The notes under the pieces are model-generated. The model saw only the letters and a program-made list of their open reading frames with translations. It did not search any database and was not told where the DNA came from. Positions 1-11,700 of a stretch of 64,000 nucleotides of DNA are shown here, piece after piece. A program made the position numbers and the translations under genes. Within the stretch, counting starts at the first letter, position 1, and each line of letters begins with the position of its first letter. Origin of the DNA: Rutstroemia sp. NJR-2017a BVV2 (Eukaryota; Ascomycota; Leotiomycetes; Helotiales; Rutstroemiaceae); assembly GCA_002946415.1 (NCBI GenBank), contig NJPS01000073.1, forward strand, positions 1-64,000, written 5' to 3'.

Positions 1-125
1 CCTAACCCTAACCCTAACCCTAACCCTAACCCTAACCCTAACCCTAACCCTAACCCTAACCCTAACCCTAACCCTAACCCTAACCCTAACCCTAACCCTA
101 ACCCTAACCCTAACCCTAACCCTAA
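1..125. repeat. Telomere, CCCTAA tandem array
   Basis: About 20 uninterrupted copies of CCCTAA start at base 1 and stop at about 125, where AT-rich unique sequence begins. TTAGGG is the usual telomere unit of filamentous ascomycetes, and the C-rich strand reading inward is the orientation expected for a left chromosome end. The array is perfect, with no degenerate units inside it, so it is a true end rather than an interstitial remnant. Confidence 0.97.
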
Positions 126-1166
126 TATTTTAACTTACTTTCTATTCTATTTAATTCTTGCTTTATTTATTATTTAATTTTTGAATAACCGTATAATTTT
201 ATTCTTGTTTTTCTATTCATTTTTACTATTTGACAATCCGATTTATATTATTTAAATTGTAAACAAACTTTGAAATCTAATTATATTCTTTATATTCTTC
301 TTATTTATCATTATATATCTTCATTATGATATTGATAATCCTAACTCTATATTACTTCTTCGGACTATCGCATAACCCTTACCCTAATATATCTTTTCTC
401 CTAGACTGAATCTGGGCTCTACGGGCATCTGCCGGCAGCCTATACTACTACGTGACGGGTTCGGGTCCGGGGTTTATCTTATCTCTTATCCTACTATAAC
501 TCTGGCCCTACGGATACCTACCGGCGGCCTATGCTACCGTGTAACAGGTTCGGGTTCAGGTTTATCTTTATCTTACTATAATATATTTCTCTTTCTACTT
601 TTTTCTATTTCTTCCTCTCAATTAACTACAGGTTATCTATTATAGAAAATCCTTTCTCAACTCTATAATTTTCTTTTTTCTTTCACTTTAATTCTTATTA
701 TTTTATAATAATACGTACTTGATTTAAATTATAATAAATTCTTTAACTTTAATCACTTTGTTTATTATTTGTCTGGTTTATTTTTTCTTCTTTTTAAATT
801 CTTCTTATTATATAATTATATTTACTTTATTTGAATTATACCAAACCCTTGAACTCTAATAATCTTTTTTATATTTCTTTTGTTTATTATTATATATCTT
901 ATTATAACTCTTTCTTTTTTCTATTTTCTTTTTCTAATACTCCTTCTCTTTTAATTCTCCTCTTCACTCTTACTTATTATCTCCCCCTCTAACTACCCTC
1001 TCTACTCTTACCTATTCTTTCCCCTCCTAACTAATCTCTCCTCTCCTAACTATTCTCTTCTCTTCTAATTATCCTTTTTATTCTTACTAATCCTCTTTAC
1101 TCTTACCTATCCTCTCCTCTCTACCCTATCCTCTCCTCTTCTAATTATCCTCTCTTCTCCTAATTC
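126..1166. other. Subtelomeric non-coding region, pyrimidine-rich
   Basis: No gene is visible. The plus strand is strongly T/C-rich, first AT-rich and from about 900 made of loosely repeated CTCCTCTCCTAACTATTC-like units. A degenerate telomere-like CCCTTACCCTAA run lies near 376-387. The two GC-rich tandem repeats at 411-583 and the G-free stretch at 883-1181 are listed separately. The TLH frame enters from the right and ends at a TGA at 1167-1169, so the purine-rich minus strand here would be its 3' untranslated region. Confidence 0.7.
411..583. repeat. Two diverged tandem repeats, about 80-90 bp each
   Basis: Unit 1 (411-500) and unit 2 (501-583) both start with TCTGG, share CTACGG, GGCAGCCTATRCTAC-like and GGTTCGGGT blocks, and end with a CTTATCYTACTATAA-like tail. 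Their GC content is well above the flanks. Differences are mostly C/T and G/A transitions plus small gaps. They lie about 290 bp from the telomere, so they are best described as a short subtelomeric repeat family. Confidence 0.75.
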
Positions 1167-1181
1167 TCATCTCCTTTTCTC
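883..1181. other. G-free tract of about 299 bases on the plus strand
   Basis: Reading base by base, no G occurs between position 882 and position 1182. The tract consists of T, C and A with recurring CTCTCCTCT and CTAATTATCC motifs. The complementary strand is therefore C-free and purine-rich. It overlaps the last few codons and the downstream side of the telomere-linked helicase frame, whose transcript would read through this tract toward the telomere. Confidence 0.85.
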
Positions 1182-4100
1182 GTACTCTGTACTAACGGAA
1201 TTGACCCGGATTCTGAACTCTATATAACCCTTTATAAATATTATATCGATCCTCCTCCACTTTTTCCTTTCTTCCAAAACATCCTGATGATCTTATCTCT
1301 TCTATAACCCTCTTCTATTCTTCCTTATCCATTCCTCTAACCCAACAGTCAACCGGTAAAACGCCTGTAATAAAATACTTACCTCGACTAACCTCCAAAT
1401 CACCCTCTAACCAAACTATACTAATATCCCCCTCTTTACCTTACCTTCTTCATCCTCCTCTAACTTCTCATTGATACCCCAAATACCCTCGGCCCGTATA
1501 TATAACCAAACCGCTTCCTCGACTACCTCTACTAGCTCTGCCACCATAATAGCTGCGACTACTGGCCGGACGATCCCCGTATATTGACATACTCCCTCCT
1601 CGATCCGCGCAAACTTCTGCTTCCCCACCCGAACCTCTTCCCACCTACTACAAACCTGCTGTATCACACCACAATTATAACAACTTGCATACTCCTGAAA
1701 CTGGATCTGCTGTAATACTTGGACTTCCATATATACCAATTCCTGCTCGGCATCCTTGCACATATCCAACCGATGCTGGAAATTCACAGGACTCCCAGTA
1801 CACTTCCGGATATAACATAACAGGCACTTCCCCACCCACTGGTCCAAACGATTCTCCATATCCCATATCTCGCTACCTACTTGCCGCTTCTGTACCTGCC
1901 CCTAGACCCGCTGCTGTTGCCGCTGGCTCTGCTATGATACGAATAATCCACGTTCCTATGGACTGATCCGGTAGGCTATCAACCCCGGATCCAAACTCTC
2001 TATACTCTCCTAGGACCCTGGGGATGATGAACCGGGAATAGGCCCTGGGCTGCTCGGAAACCTATAGCTTGCGGGAACACTGCTGCTAGGTATATCGATG
2101 ATACTATCCATAGCGCAGTCGATCCACCGGTCTTGCCTCGCATGCTCGTGTAGGATGTATACTTGCCGCTGGGCGTCTAATTCGTCCATCGTGGTATCAC
2201 TAGCCTGGTACATATCACAACACTCCTCCTTGTCCTTATACCTCACCCGATCGATTCGCCCATCCATCTCTTAGTCCAAATACACCCGGCGATACCGGGC
2301 CCTGCTCACAAATCGCTCCACCTTCTGTTGCTCGATCCGCTGCTTCTCCTGGGCCGTCATGGAAATGTGGAACGGGCCCGGCCGGCGCTATACGTACGCC
2401 TATACCTTCTGCAATGCCTCTTGTCGTCCCACCGGCATCATAATGATGGCTTCACTCTGCTGCCTATCCCGCCCCACGCGCCTACTCTCCTGACTATAAT
2501 TCCGTATCTGGTAAATCGGCCCCATATGCACTACTACCCACATATCCGGCCGGTCGATGCCTAATCCAAATACATTAGTGGCTATAACCACCTGTCCATT
2601 AGCACTCTCCTACGCCTTCCGGATCTCATCTTTGACAGCGGCCTCCCCCATATCGCGGTAATATACATAGCACCCCAACGCACGACTAACCTCCTGCATA
2701 GTGACAATACTGCTACTGTATATGATGATCTTCGCGGGCACAGCATATTCTTCCAACTTCTGCTCCACCAACCGATATACGGCTGTAATCTCCCCTCGCC
2801 TACATATATCCTCCTCCTCCTCCTCGTACTCCACCACGGTATATACAATGTTCGGACAGCTAGTGGAGGACCGGAACATACGTACCTCGTCGGCCGGGAT
2901 CTATATGATCTTCATAAACTCGGGCTCGATATGGGGTGGCAACATGGCTATCAAATATACCATCTACACCCCCTGTTCCATCAACTCCCCTACTTGCCGC
3001 ATCTTGGGCCGGAACTCGGCGGTACTATCCAATACCGTATAACACTCGTCAAACACAAATCGCTCTAATAAATACAACCCTTACAACCGGTCCAAAAACG
3101 TCCCAAACGTCTTGCTGACCACGGCCTCCGACGTGACGATGACCATCTGGCTGGCAGAATAGCACTAGCGGGGATCCTACTTGACACACGAAATCCCCAC
3201 CTGCTGATATCGCTCTACTATATACTCCTGCAACGATACCAACGGGCTGATAACGATAGTCGTCCCGGAACTCATACTCTTGGCCGGCAACTGGAACAAC
3301 AACATCTTCCCTACCCCGGTGCCCATCACGGCCACGACGGGGCTCTGGTGCTTCATAATAGCATGCAACACGGGCTCTTGCAATCCCCGGAACCGTACTG
3401 TACTTCCCAATATCTTCTCCAATACGGTATGGATATCGATGTCGCGCAATCGCTTCCACCGGGCCCACTGCGCATCCTGTATCTCCTCCTCATACACCTA
3501 CCACTTTCGCTTGGCTCTCCCACTCATACCCACCCCTTGATAGGCGGACAGAAACCCCAAAAAACAATACCATACATAGCTGACACATCGGAACTTCTCC
3601 CGACGGCTGATAATGGAATTGTCACCTTCCATTAACTCCCGGGCGTAAATCATACCGACCACATAGGTCCTATAACCGGCTTACAAATCCCATAGATCGT
3701 CCCCCTCGGTATTATCCTCGTCCCACCCCTCACTCTCGTCCAACACCGTCTTCTCCTCCTCGAATCGGTCTTCACGACAATACCGCCGGGATATAGTAAT
3801 AGCAATCTGGCGATATACACTAATATTCAACCCATCCACCCCTATCCATCGCATAGCACCTTCTTTTAAAATCTTCTACGCTCGTTCGGACATCCACGAA
3901 CGGAACTACCGCTAGGCCCACAACCTCTGCTGACCTCGCAACTTATCTACACTCTCGTCTACACCCTCGCCTATACTCTCGTCCGTACCCTTGTCTCCTG
4001 GATCATCCCTCTCCCATTCTCAGGCAACGTCCTTGGTCTCCTTCGACAACAGCAGCGGCTTCTATTTCGGTCCTATCCACTACCGGTACTCCTTTTTCTC

Positions 4101-6641
4101 CCTATCTCCCCATACAAATAGACTGCTGCTCGGCCTTCCCGTTATCTGGAACTGCACCTTCTCCCAAAACGGGACTACTAACCACAAATAATACACCAAT
4201 AACTCCCCTACCTCGCGTAGCAAATACCGGTGCACGATCTTGATATTGCTACTACTCCGATACCCCTTGTGGTACGTGGCTACGAACGCGACCAACCCCT
4301 CCTCGATGAAAATGTTCCGGACGCCCCTATACACCATGTTCTTCCACCGCATACCTAACAACTCCGGGGTACAGGCGGGCTGCCCACCACACAAATACAT
4401 CAACACCCACAATAACTCCTGGAACCGTTCCATATAACACTGATACGCAGCGACAGCTTCCCTCTTCCACCTCCCTACCCCGTCCATGAATTGCTCTCGC
4501 AACTGCTCCTCCTTATACATCCTCTCATACAACCACCACTGCTTGCATACTGCGAACGGATTCCGCTCATCCTCCAAAAACGACCACCCTACCCGGGTCT
4601 CGGATAGCTGGTCCACCATACGGTTCCAATGGATCGGTAGCACCTGCTTCACATCCACATCTCCGTCTCCACCTACCCTCACAACCATCAACTTCTCTCA
4701 TAACTCCTCTCGGGCCTCCCCTACCAACCTATGAATCATCCCGCGGAATTGGCTCATACTAAACCGGATCTTGGGATATAATATATTATCCCCAATCCAC
4801 TGGATCTTCCCTTCGGCGGTGATGGTATACCGGATCTTGAAACTGTACAACCGGCTACGATACAACCACTATATAGGCCAGGGATCCTAACCACCGTAGG
4901 CCATAGTCATGAACGAACGTACCAACCCCTGGGTCAACATATAATAGCTAGATACTTTCTCCCGGGCAACCTCGGCACTCCACCCACACTCCTCATATTA
5001 TGCAATGGCCTCCCGTCGACGCTCGTATACCTCTTGGACGACCATCAACCGGGCCAACTTGATCACGGCCGAATATTTGGGTATATAATCCTCGGCATCC
5101 AACCACCCTTCGTCTTCCCGTATACCTAAAACAGCCAATCCACTAATCAACATACTCTTATACTCGTCGTCTTGCAATAACTGGTTTAACAATATAATCC
5201 ATACCCGCAAAATCTGTCGCTGAATCCGGCCCATCTACTCAATCTCTTCGTCCGATTCTCCCTTTTCCTCCTTTGCCCCGCTCCCTGAATATCCCCCCTT
5301 TTCTGCCCTGTTTTCTGAATCTCCCCCCTCTTCTACCCCGCTTCCTGAATCTCCCTCTTCCTCCTCTGTTCTACTTCCTGAATCTTCCTTCTCCTCCCCT
5401 GCCCTATTTCCTGCCCTGTTTCCTACCCTGTTTCCTGCCCTGTTTCCTGCCCTGTTTCCTACCCTGCTTCCTGCCCTGTTTCCTACTTTGCTTCCCACCT
5501 TGTTTCCTGCCCTACTTCCTATTCTGCTTCCTACCCCGTCTCCTACCCTGCCTCCTACCCCGCCTCCTACCCCGCCTCCTGAATCTCCCCCGTGCTCCTT
5601 CTTCCACTACACAAACTCCTCCATATTCGTCTATACCTCGGCAATAGCTATCTGCTGCCTCTCCGTCAACTTAAATCCCGACTGCTTCTCGGATTCAATA
5701 TCTTTATACCGGAAAATATAATATATTAACTGCCTACAAACCTCTGTATACCGTAAAACAGTAGTGATATCCATCCAACTATCAAACGGCATCCGGATAT
5801 CTTTATCCACCTCCTTTCGGTTCGCCTCAAACAATACCTCCAACCCTACCACCGATCGAATATAATGATACTATACGTCTTGAATCAACCAATCAAACAC
5901 CTTATATAATACTTCCAACTCGAGCTCGTCGTTCTTCACCGGGGCAATCAATACTCGCAATTCCTTCCGATCCAATGCACCCAAATGCTCGACCCATCCT
6001 ACTCGATGTAACTATGGATTGGGCTCTCGGGATTCCTCCGGTTCGGTAATCTGGCGACGGGCTTCCTCTTCGGCTTGTTGTATCTCCTGGTTTAATCGTT
6101 TCTTAATAGCCTCCAAATCGATGTCTCCGGATGGTATAGCAGGACAGGATCCTACTACTTGAACCTCGAAATACTGGGCGCCCGGTCCACGCACGAAAAA
6201 ATACTGGCAATGGACCCCGCTTCTCCATAGAACCGGCACCTCTCTCCTTACCTCTGGTCGGCCTTTCTCTTACGGGTTCTCTTATTGGTGTGCTTGACGA
6301 CAATGCTCTTGGATTTTTCGGACTTGATATGCAATATATGGGCATAGGTTACTATACTCGTCATACAATCGATATCTCAATCCGTCGGTCCGGGCCTATT
6401 GTAATATAGGGATAGGGGGGTTACTTACCGGGGGAAATACTAAATAGTTCAACTCTGCTATCTTGGTTTTCAATCCTCGAATAGCTTGGATGGCTTCCAC
6501 AATCCGTTCTCGGTCGCCTTTCACTACCCGATGCTTCTGTTTATCCTTCAAATAGATATCGATATGACTGGGCAATACGGTATACTTGCATACCGAATAT
6601 ACAATGACTCCTTGTACCGAGAAATGAACAAACGGTTCCAT
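1167..6641 (-). pseudogene. TLH: Telomere-linked RecQ helicase (TLH) with OrsD-type N-terminus, disrupted by RIP-type stops
   Basis: The N-terminus (M at 6641) has an OrsD/DUF3505-like zinc-finger region: Cys and His near codons 18-26, and a second finger with CPYI and CRQAH near codons 105-125. A low-complexity linker encoded by 12-bp repeats follows. Next comes a middle region with tyrosine-recombinase-like boxes (about 4400-3630), then a RecQ core: GTGVGK (3323-3306), ISPLVSLQ, DECY in place of DECH (3050-3039), ATNVFGLGIDRPD and QESRRVGRD (2492-2463). The C-terminus is Cys-rich (about 1860-1500). All open segments lie in one frame over about 1,825 codons, interrupted by roughly thirty stops. 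Most are TAG or TAA at positions suiting Gln or Trp; a few TGA fit CGA. No frameshift is visible. The Walker A Ser/Thr is Met. The gene runs toward the telomere, as is usual for TLHs. I judge it inactive unless stops are bypassed. Confidence 0.88.
5401..5580 (-). repeat. In-frame 12-bp minisatellite inside the TLH gene
   Basis: Units of 12 bp such as CCTGCCCTGTTT repeat about 14 times on the plus strand. On the coding strand they give a four-residue Ala/Val-Gly-Asn/Ser-Arg pattern, flanked on both sides by acidic Glu/Asp/Ser/Gly-rich sequence. The array lies between the N-terminal zinc-finger part and the middle region of TLH and keeps the frame. A mutated counterpart is present in the second TLH copy near 38815-39180. 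Confidence 0.85.
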
Positions 6642-6731
6642 AGTATTGGATATATTAAATAGGTTTTACTCTTAAACTTGAAATATATAAAATTTCTTAC
6701 GTTTCTTGAATTGTTCTATATGGGCTTCGTC

Positions 6732-6833
6732 GTTTAAATACGTTCTACATTCATACTTTGAACCTATATATTACAATGGTTGGTTTAAATATATTCTATA
6801 TTCATACTGTGAACCTACATATTACAATAACTG
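6732..6833. repeat. Two tandem 51-bp repeats in the TLH 5' flank
   Basis: Unit 1 is 6732-6782 and unit 2 is 6783-6833. Both begin GTTTAAATA and share TTCTAYATTCATACT, GAACCTA and ATATTACAATR blocks, differing mainly by C/T transitions. They lie 90-190 bp upstream of the presumed TLH start and are conserved in the inverted second copy near 37560-37680, so they belong to the duplicated TLH unit and may be part of its promoter. Confidence 0.75.
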
Positions 6834-7133
6834 GTAGGCATTTCCGATTTGATTCATTTATACTTTTGTACCCCACTAGATACTTGGGATGAACATTTGG
6901 CTGGACGAGGCCTGTACCTCTCATGACTTGGCCTGTATATAGGCGGACGGGATCCCTATACAGGTAGTATGGTCTGTACATAGGCTTACCCCATCAAAAA
7001 TCGACGACGACAACTGTCTTGTTGCATAACTCACCTTCTTATGGGATTCTGGGGAAAACCTCGACAGCATTGGTATCGCATCGGTCAACCTTAATTCATA
7101 CTCGAATTTGAGCCTCGTCCGAGCCCGGGAATA

Positions 7134-7226
7134 CCTAACCCTAATAAATGGACTTGACCTAAATGGACTTGACCCCCTCGGCAAATCGACGCTAAAAATT
7201 TGGCTAAGAAACAAATGGACTTGACC
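7134..7226. repeat. Short telomere-like motif and three copies of a 14-bp motif at the TLH 5' boundary
   Basis: CCTAACCCTAA (7134-7144) is followed by AAATGGACTTGACC at 7146-7159, 7161-7174 and 7213-7226. Similarity with the second TLH copy (from about 37150) ends just outside the third motif, so these repeats mark the outer edge of the TLH duplication unit on its 5' side. Confidence 0.75.
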
Positions 7227-8729
7227 CCAAGTCCGTTATATAATTATGGATAGGCTATATAGCTACAACCCGGCTATTAGCTAGTAAATCAGCGATAAAT
7301 ATCCAGCAAATACTAACTAGAAGACCTTATTAACCTTGTTTATTCCCTAGCCAAACTTATTCGTAGGGAGATATAAATACAAGGTACTTAGGTAATTTAT
7401 ATAAGTTTTCAGTATCAAAAAGCCGGTAGTATATACTTTATCCAATACCGCCTTTATACTAGTTAGATTTTGAATCGTAACCTATTAGATAGCTATTCGA
7501 TAGAAGATCGAAGATAATTTACTATCCTATTACTACCGAAAGGCTAGTAAGTAATAATCTTCTTACTAGATTTGACAACTAGTTATAACTAGCCTTTCTT
7601 AGCTAGCTTGGTAGCTACTTATTTACAAAGTAGTATAGTTTCGACGATAACTAGATAGCGATTTAAAAGCAAAGGATAAGCAAATATAAAGCGAATTGAT
7701 AGAAATACAGTAAATGAAATATAGCTAAACAAGAGTTAGCCGAAAGCTGATAGATAGTAAATAGTAAGTAAGTTAAAAGCAAATAGCTTAGGGAGATATT
7801 TGATCTATTTTCGCTAACGAATCAACTATTCCCTTGAAATATCCAAAGAGAACTAAATCGCTAGCAAATCGATAGTATATCGAATTACTAGCGAATCGAC
7901 TATTCAATTGAAATATTAAAAGAGGAATAAGTTGCTAACAAATCGACCATTCAATTGAAATATCCAAAGAGAACTGAATTACTAGCAAATTGATAGTATA
8001 TCGAATTGCTAGCAAATCGACTATTCAATTGAAATATCCAAAGAGAAACAAGTTGCTAGCAAATCAACTATTTGAGTGGAATAAGTTGGTCGAATTGTTA
8101 GCGAAAATAGATCGAATTGGGCTAGGTACAAATAAACAACAAATAGCTATATACCGAAATAATATTTTGTAATATAGGAAAAAGAAAGTGAAAATATAGA
8201 AAATATAGTTTTGAGTCTAGGAAAATAAGGTTTAAAATAAACTATACAATAAGTAATAAATTATATTCACTATATAATTCACTGTTATCTTATAAATTAG
8301 AATAAGATATAGTCAATAAGATATTAAATTGTTAGCAAGATCTCAGCTTATTAGTAGCAATTAGCTATGAATAATATAGATACTTTGTCGCGATATACGA
8401 ACTTGATAAATATATCTTGGTAGCAAATAGTAAGAAAGTAGATCTTAGTAACTTCTTATATTACTAGCTAGATTACAGCTTTTTACCAGCAATTAATTAT
8501 TAGTAAGAAAAAATACTTTCAGCTATTAGATAGTGAAAATATTTTGGTTATACTATAAACTATCAACTATTTATAATCTATCTACTATTAATCTCTTATC
8601 TTTTTATTCTTCTTTAACCTTAGAACTATTATTTAATTATCAACTATTAGCTCTACTTTAGTTATCTATAAGCTTTAAAAAACATTTCGATTTTAAATCT
8701 CAAATATATCTATCTCTATATAATTAGTC
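7227..8729. other. AT-rich, RIP-damaged DNA without a recognisable gene
   Basis: This stretch is dominated by TA-rich sequence. It contains the minisatellite at about 7812-8075 and a 60-codon open frame across that minisatellite (7990-8172) with no family features. No open or stop-interrupted frame with recognisable motifs was found. Confidence 0.5.
7812..8075. repeat. Minisatellite with alternating unit lengths
   Basis: CTAGCAAATCGA-type motifs recur at least seven times. They are followed either by an ATTCAATTGAAATATCCAAAG-like block or by ATAGTATATCGAATT. The longer and shorter units alternate, giving a higher-order period of about 120 bp. Units differ mainly by C/T and G/A changes. It lies in non-coding AT-rich DNA. 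Confidence 0.7.
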
Positions 8730-11700
8730 TTCGACCTAAGGATTGTTCAATTTCTATATCTCAGCAATTATTTCTCCAACTTTTTCCAATTTAATATCTA
8801 CTTCCCGAAAACTATCGGTTAGCTCCTTAGGTATATATCGTAATATAGATCCTTTCTAATCCTTATATAGATACTAATCCGATATCTATTCGACCCTATT
8901 TTCACTTTGTTTAAGGTACTTAAGTCGATATATTTGTGGTTTCTCCTCTATTAAGTTCTATAGCTATTGTATATTATATTTAATATCTTGTTGGTTTTTC
9001 ACTAGTAAGTTAACTAATTATAAATAATAAATCCCTATCATTATAATCTGTTTTTCCTGATTTTTCTGAAAGAATTTACTATATCGTAGATAAGGTATAA
9101 GCTAGGTAGTTATAATAAAATATCGTTTGAACTATTCTTGAAATTATTTCGTTATATTAGCTTTATCCTATTATTGAAGCTACTTACTAGCCCGACAAAA
9201 GAGAATATAAAAAGGAATATTATCCTATTATTGATAGTTGTTATTTTGGTGATCTAAGAAATCCCAAATAAGTGAAGTAAGAGCTTTAATTGATCGAATT
9301 GTTGTCTGACCAGTATCAACTATATAGAAACTCTTTATTGTTTCGGTAGTTAATAGATACTCTATCTTAGTATAATAAATAGAAATAGTATTTCGAGCAA
9401 CTTCTTTATAATAGTCTTCTCGAAATCCTAACTTGAAATAATTTCAAACTTCTTTACAAAACGTATATATTATTATTAGATAAATATATTTGATTATTGT
9501 ATATTAGTAATCTTCGTCTTTACTATATTATACTAGCTATTGGCTAGTAGCTTCTATATATATATAATTATCCTTAGCTTCTCCAACTTATAAGAAGTTC
9601 TTCTAGTAATTTATACAAAGTATACTGCTACTAAATACTATTTGGTTGATGAATTAAGAGCGAAATATCATCGATTTCCAGTCGATTCGAGGATTGAACT
9701 ATATATATCCGAACTTAGCTTATATAGCTTATAACCCTATTCCGAGTACTTTAGATTCTCTTCTTTATCGTTGAAACTTTTCCTTCTAGAGATCATTCTA
9801 TTATATAATAGGTCCCGAATCAAAAGCAAATAGTAATACTTATAGTAATATAATCATCAGCTTATAATACTTATAATCTACTCGAGTCTTTACTTCTAAG
9901 CTTAATATCTACTCGAAAGCTACTATAAATTTGTTCATATTCTGTAATAGATATTTCATATAGGTAATTGTATATAAGAAATATATATACTGGGAGTTAT
10001 AACAGGTAATATTATAAACTTAAGTTTAAATATCTGTATTCTCTATCGAATTTCGTATTCGATCTATAAAAGCAAATATAACTCGATTTTCCTCTCGAAT
10101 ACTAATCGAAAACTATTATCCTTCTACAATTAAATATTTTACTTGTTCTTTGCTAGCTAAATAGCTTTTATATAATATAGAATCTATAACTAGCTTTGCT
10201 CGATCTTGTTACTGAAGTATCTGTTTTACTTTTGAATCTTATACTAATTATCTTAAGTAAGGATTACTAAAAGGCTTTATTTGGGTTATATCGAAAAGCT
10301 CTTTAAAGCTATTATAGACTTGACTATAAACCCAACCCTCTTGTCGATAGCAGGATAATGGAGATATATCTAATATTAAATTGCTTATATCTCGTAGTAT
10401 AACTAAAGGATAGAAAGTAAGAATAATATATCAACTTAGCTCTTTATACTTGGCTTATCGAAAATATAACTCCAGATAGCAAATCTTTAACAAATAGGTA
10501 GTAGGCAGCGGATTGCTATCAGTTCGTTGGCTATATAATATATAATCAATAGTAATTACTTCCTTATCTAGATCTAACTAGATATCATTACAATCAATAT
10601 ATATCAGATCAAGTATAGCTATTAGAGATCTTTCAAATACTTCCTAGACTTCGGATAGAATACTATAAGAAAATCGAAGTTTGGTATTTTTACTGGAAAA
10701 GAATAGTTTTGCTTTATAATAAATTATATATTCAAACTTAGTTAATCGTTATTCAATCTCTTGCTAGATAGTAGCAAGGCTTTGTGAATATAGAGAATAA
10801 TGAAGTAATAGTACCTGATCTTCTATCTTATTAGTACTAGTATATATAGATTGCTCTCTATAATAGGTTTGTACTTTCATTCAAGTATAATTCCAAGAAT
10901 AAGGTAAATACTAGTAACTTATCGGTAGTATATAACAAAAAATATTAGGAAGTAGAATCGAATTGGTCCAGATTTACAAGAAATAATATAGCTAACTATT
11001 ATCTTTTCCAGAGAAATTCGTTGGTTTATTAGGCTTATATATCCGAGGAAAAAAGATATAAAGACTAATATCTTCATAACCTAATATCCGACCAAAATAG
11101 TAATATAGAACCTTCTATAGCTTAACTCTAATTGCTTTTTCGCCTTTTCCAAAATCATAAAAGATCTTGATATAAAGATAAAGATCAGTTCGAATATTTA
11201 TATAGAAACGAGGAAAAAGATTGATATCTATCTTCTAGTAGGCAATAGCAAGACTTTAAGTAAATTCTAGAAAGCTATCGATATCAAAGCGAACTACTAA
11301 TATACTAGCCTTACTTTGAGAGTATCTAATATATATATATAAAGCATATTTATCTTGAATAGCCTAGTTATTGCTAGTAACTTCTTCGTGATTTGCTAGT
11401 AAATCGATATTATATCCATCAAAATATTTTGATTAATCTGATATAGGAGAACTTTCTTGTTCAGCTTTAGTGAAAAAGTCTGGTTAGTATATAACTATTG
11501 GAATATTGGATTCCTCCAACTATTTTGTATAGTTAGATAAGTTGAGATATCGCTCGCGATTTGATATTGATATACTATCGGAATATTAGCGATATTGTTT
11601 TAAATATTTATCTGAATAACAGCTATTAAATTGAAATAAATGATTATATAGCTTTTTAGCTAAATCTACTTCAGGCTTATTTGATACTGAAATTTCTTAT

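Noticed and set aside
6396..6440. Possible intron in TLH (GTAAGT ... CAATAG)
   Set aside because: The sequence reads through in the same frame with only one TAG, and the downstream segments keep this frame, so a RIP-type stop explains it better than a 40-bp intron.
7812..8075. CRISPR-like alternation of repeats and spacers
   Set aside because: Spacers are themselves repeated and the DNA is fungal; it is a minisatellite.
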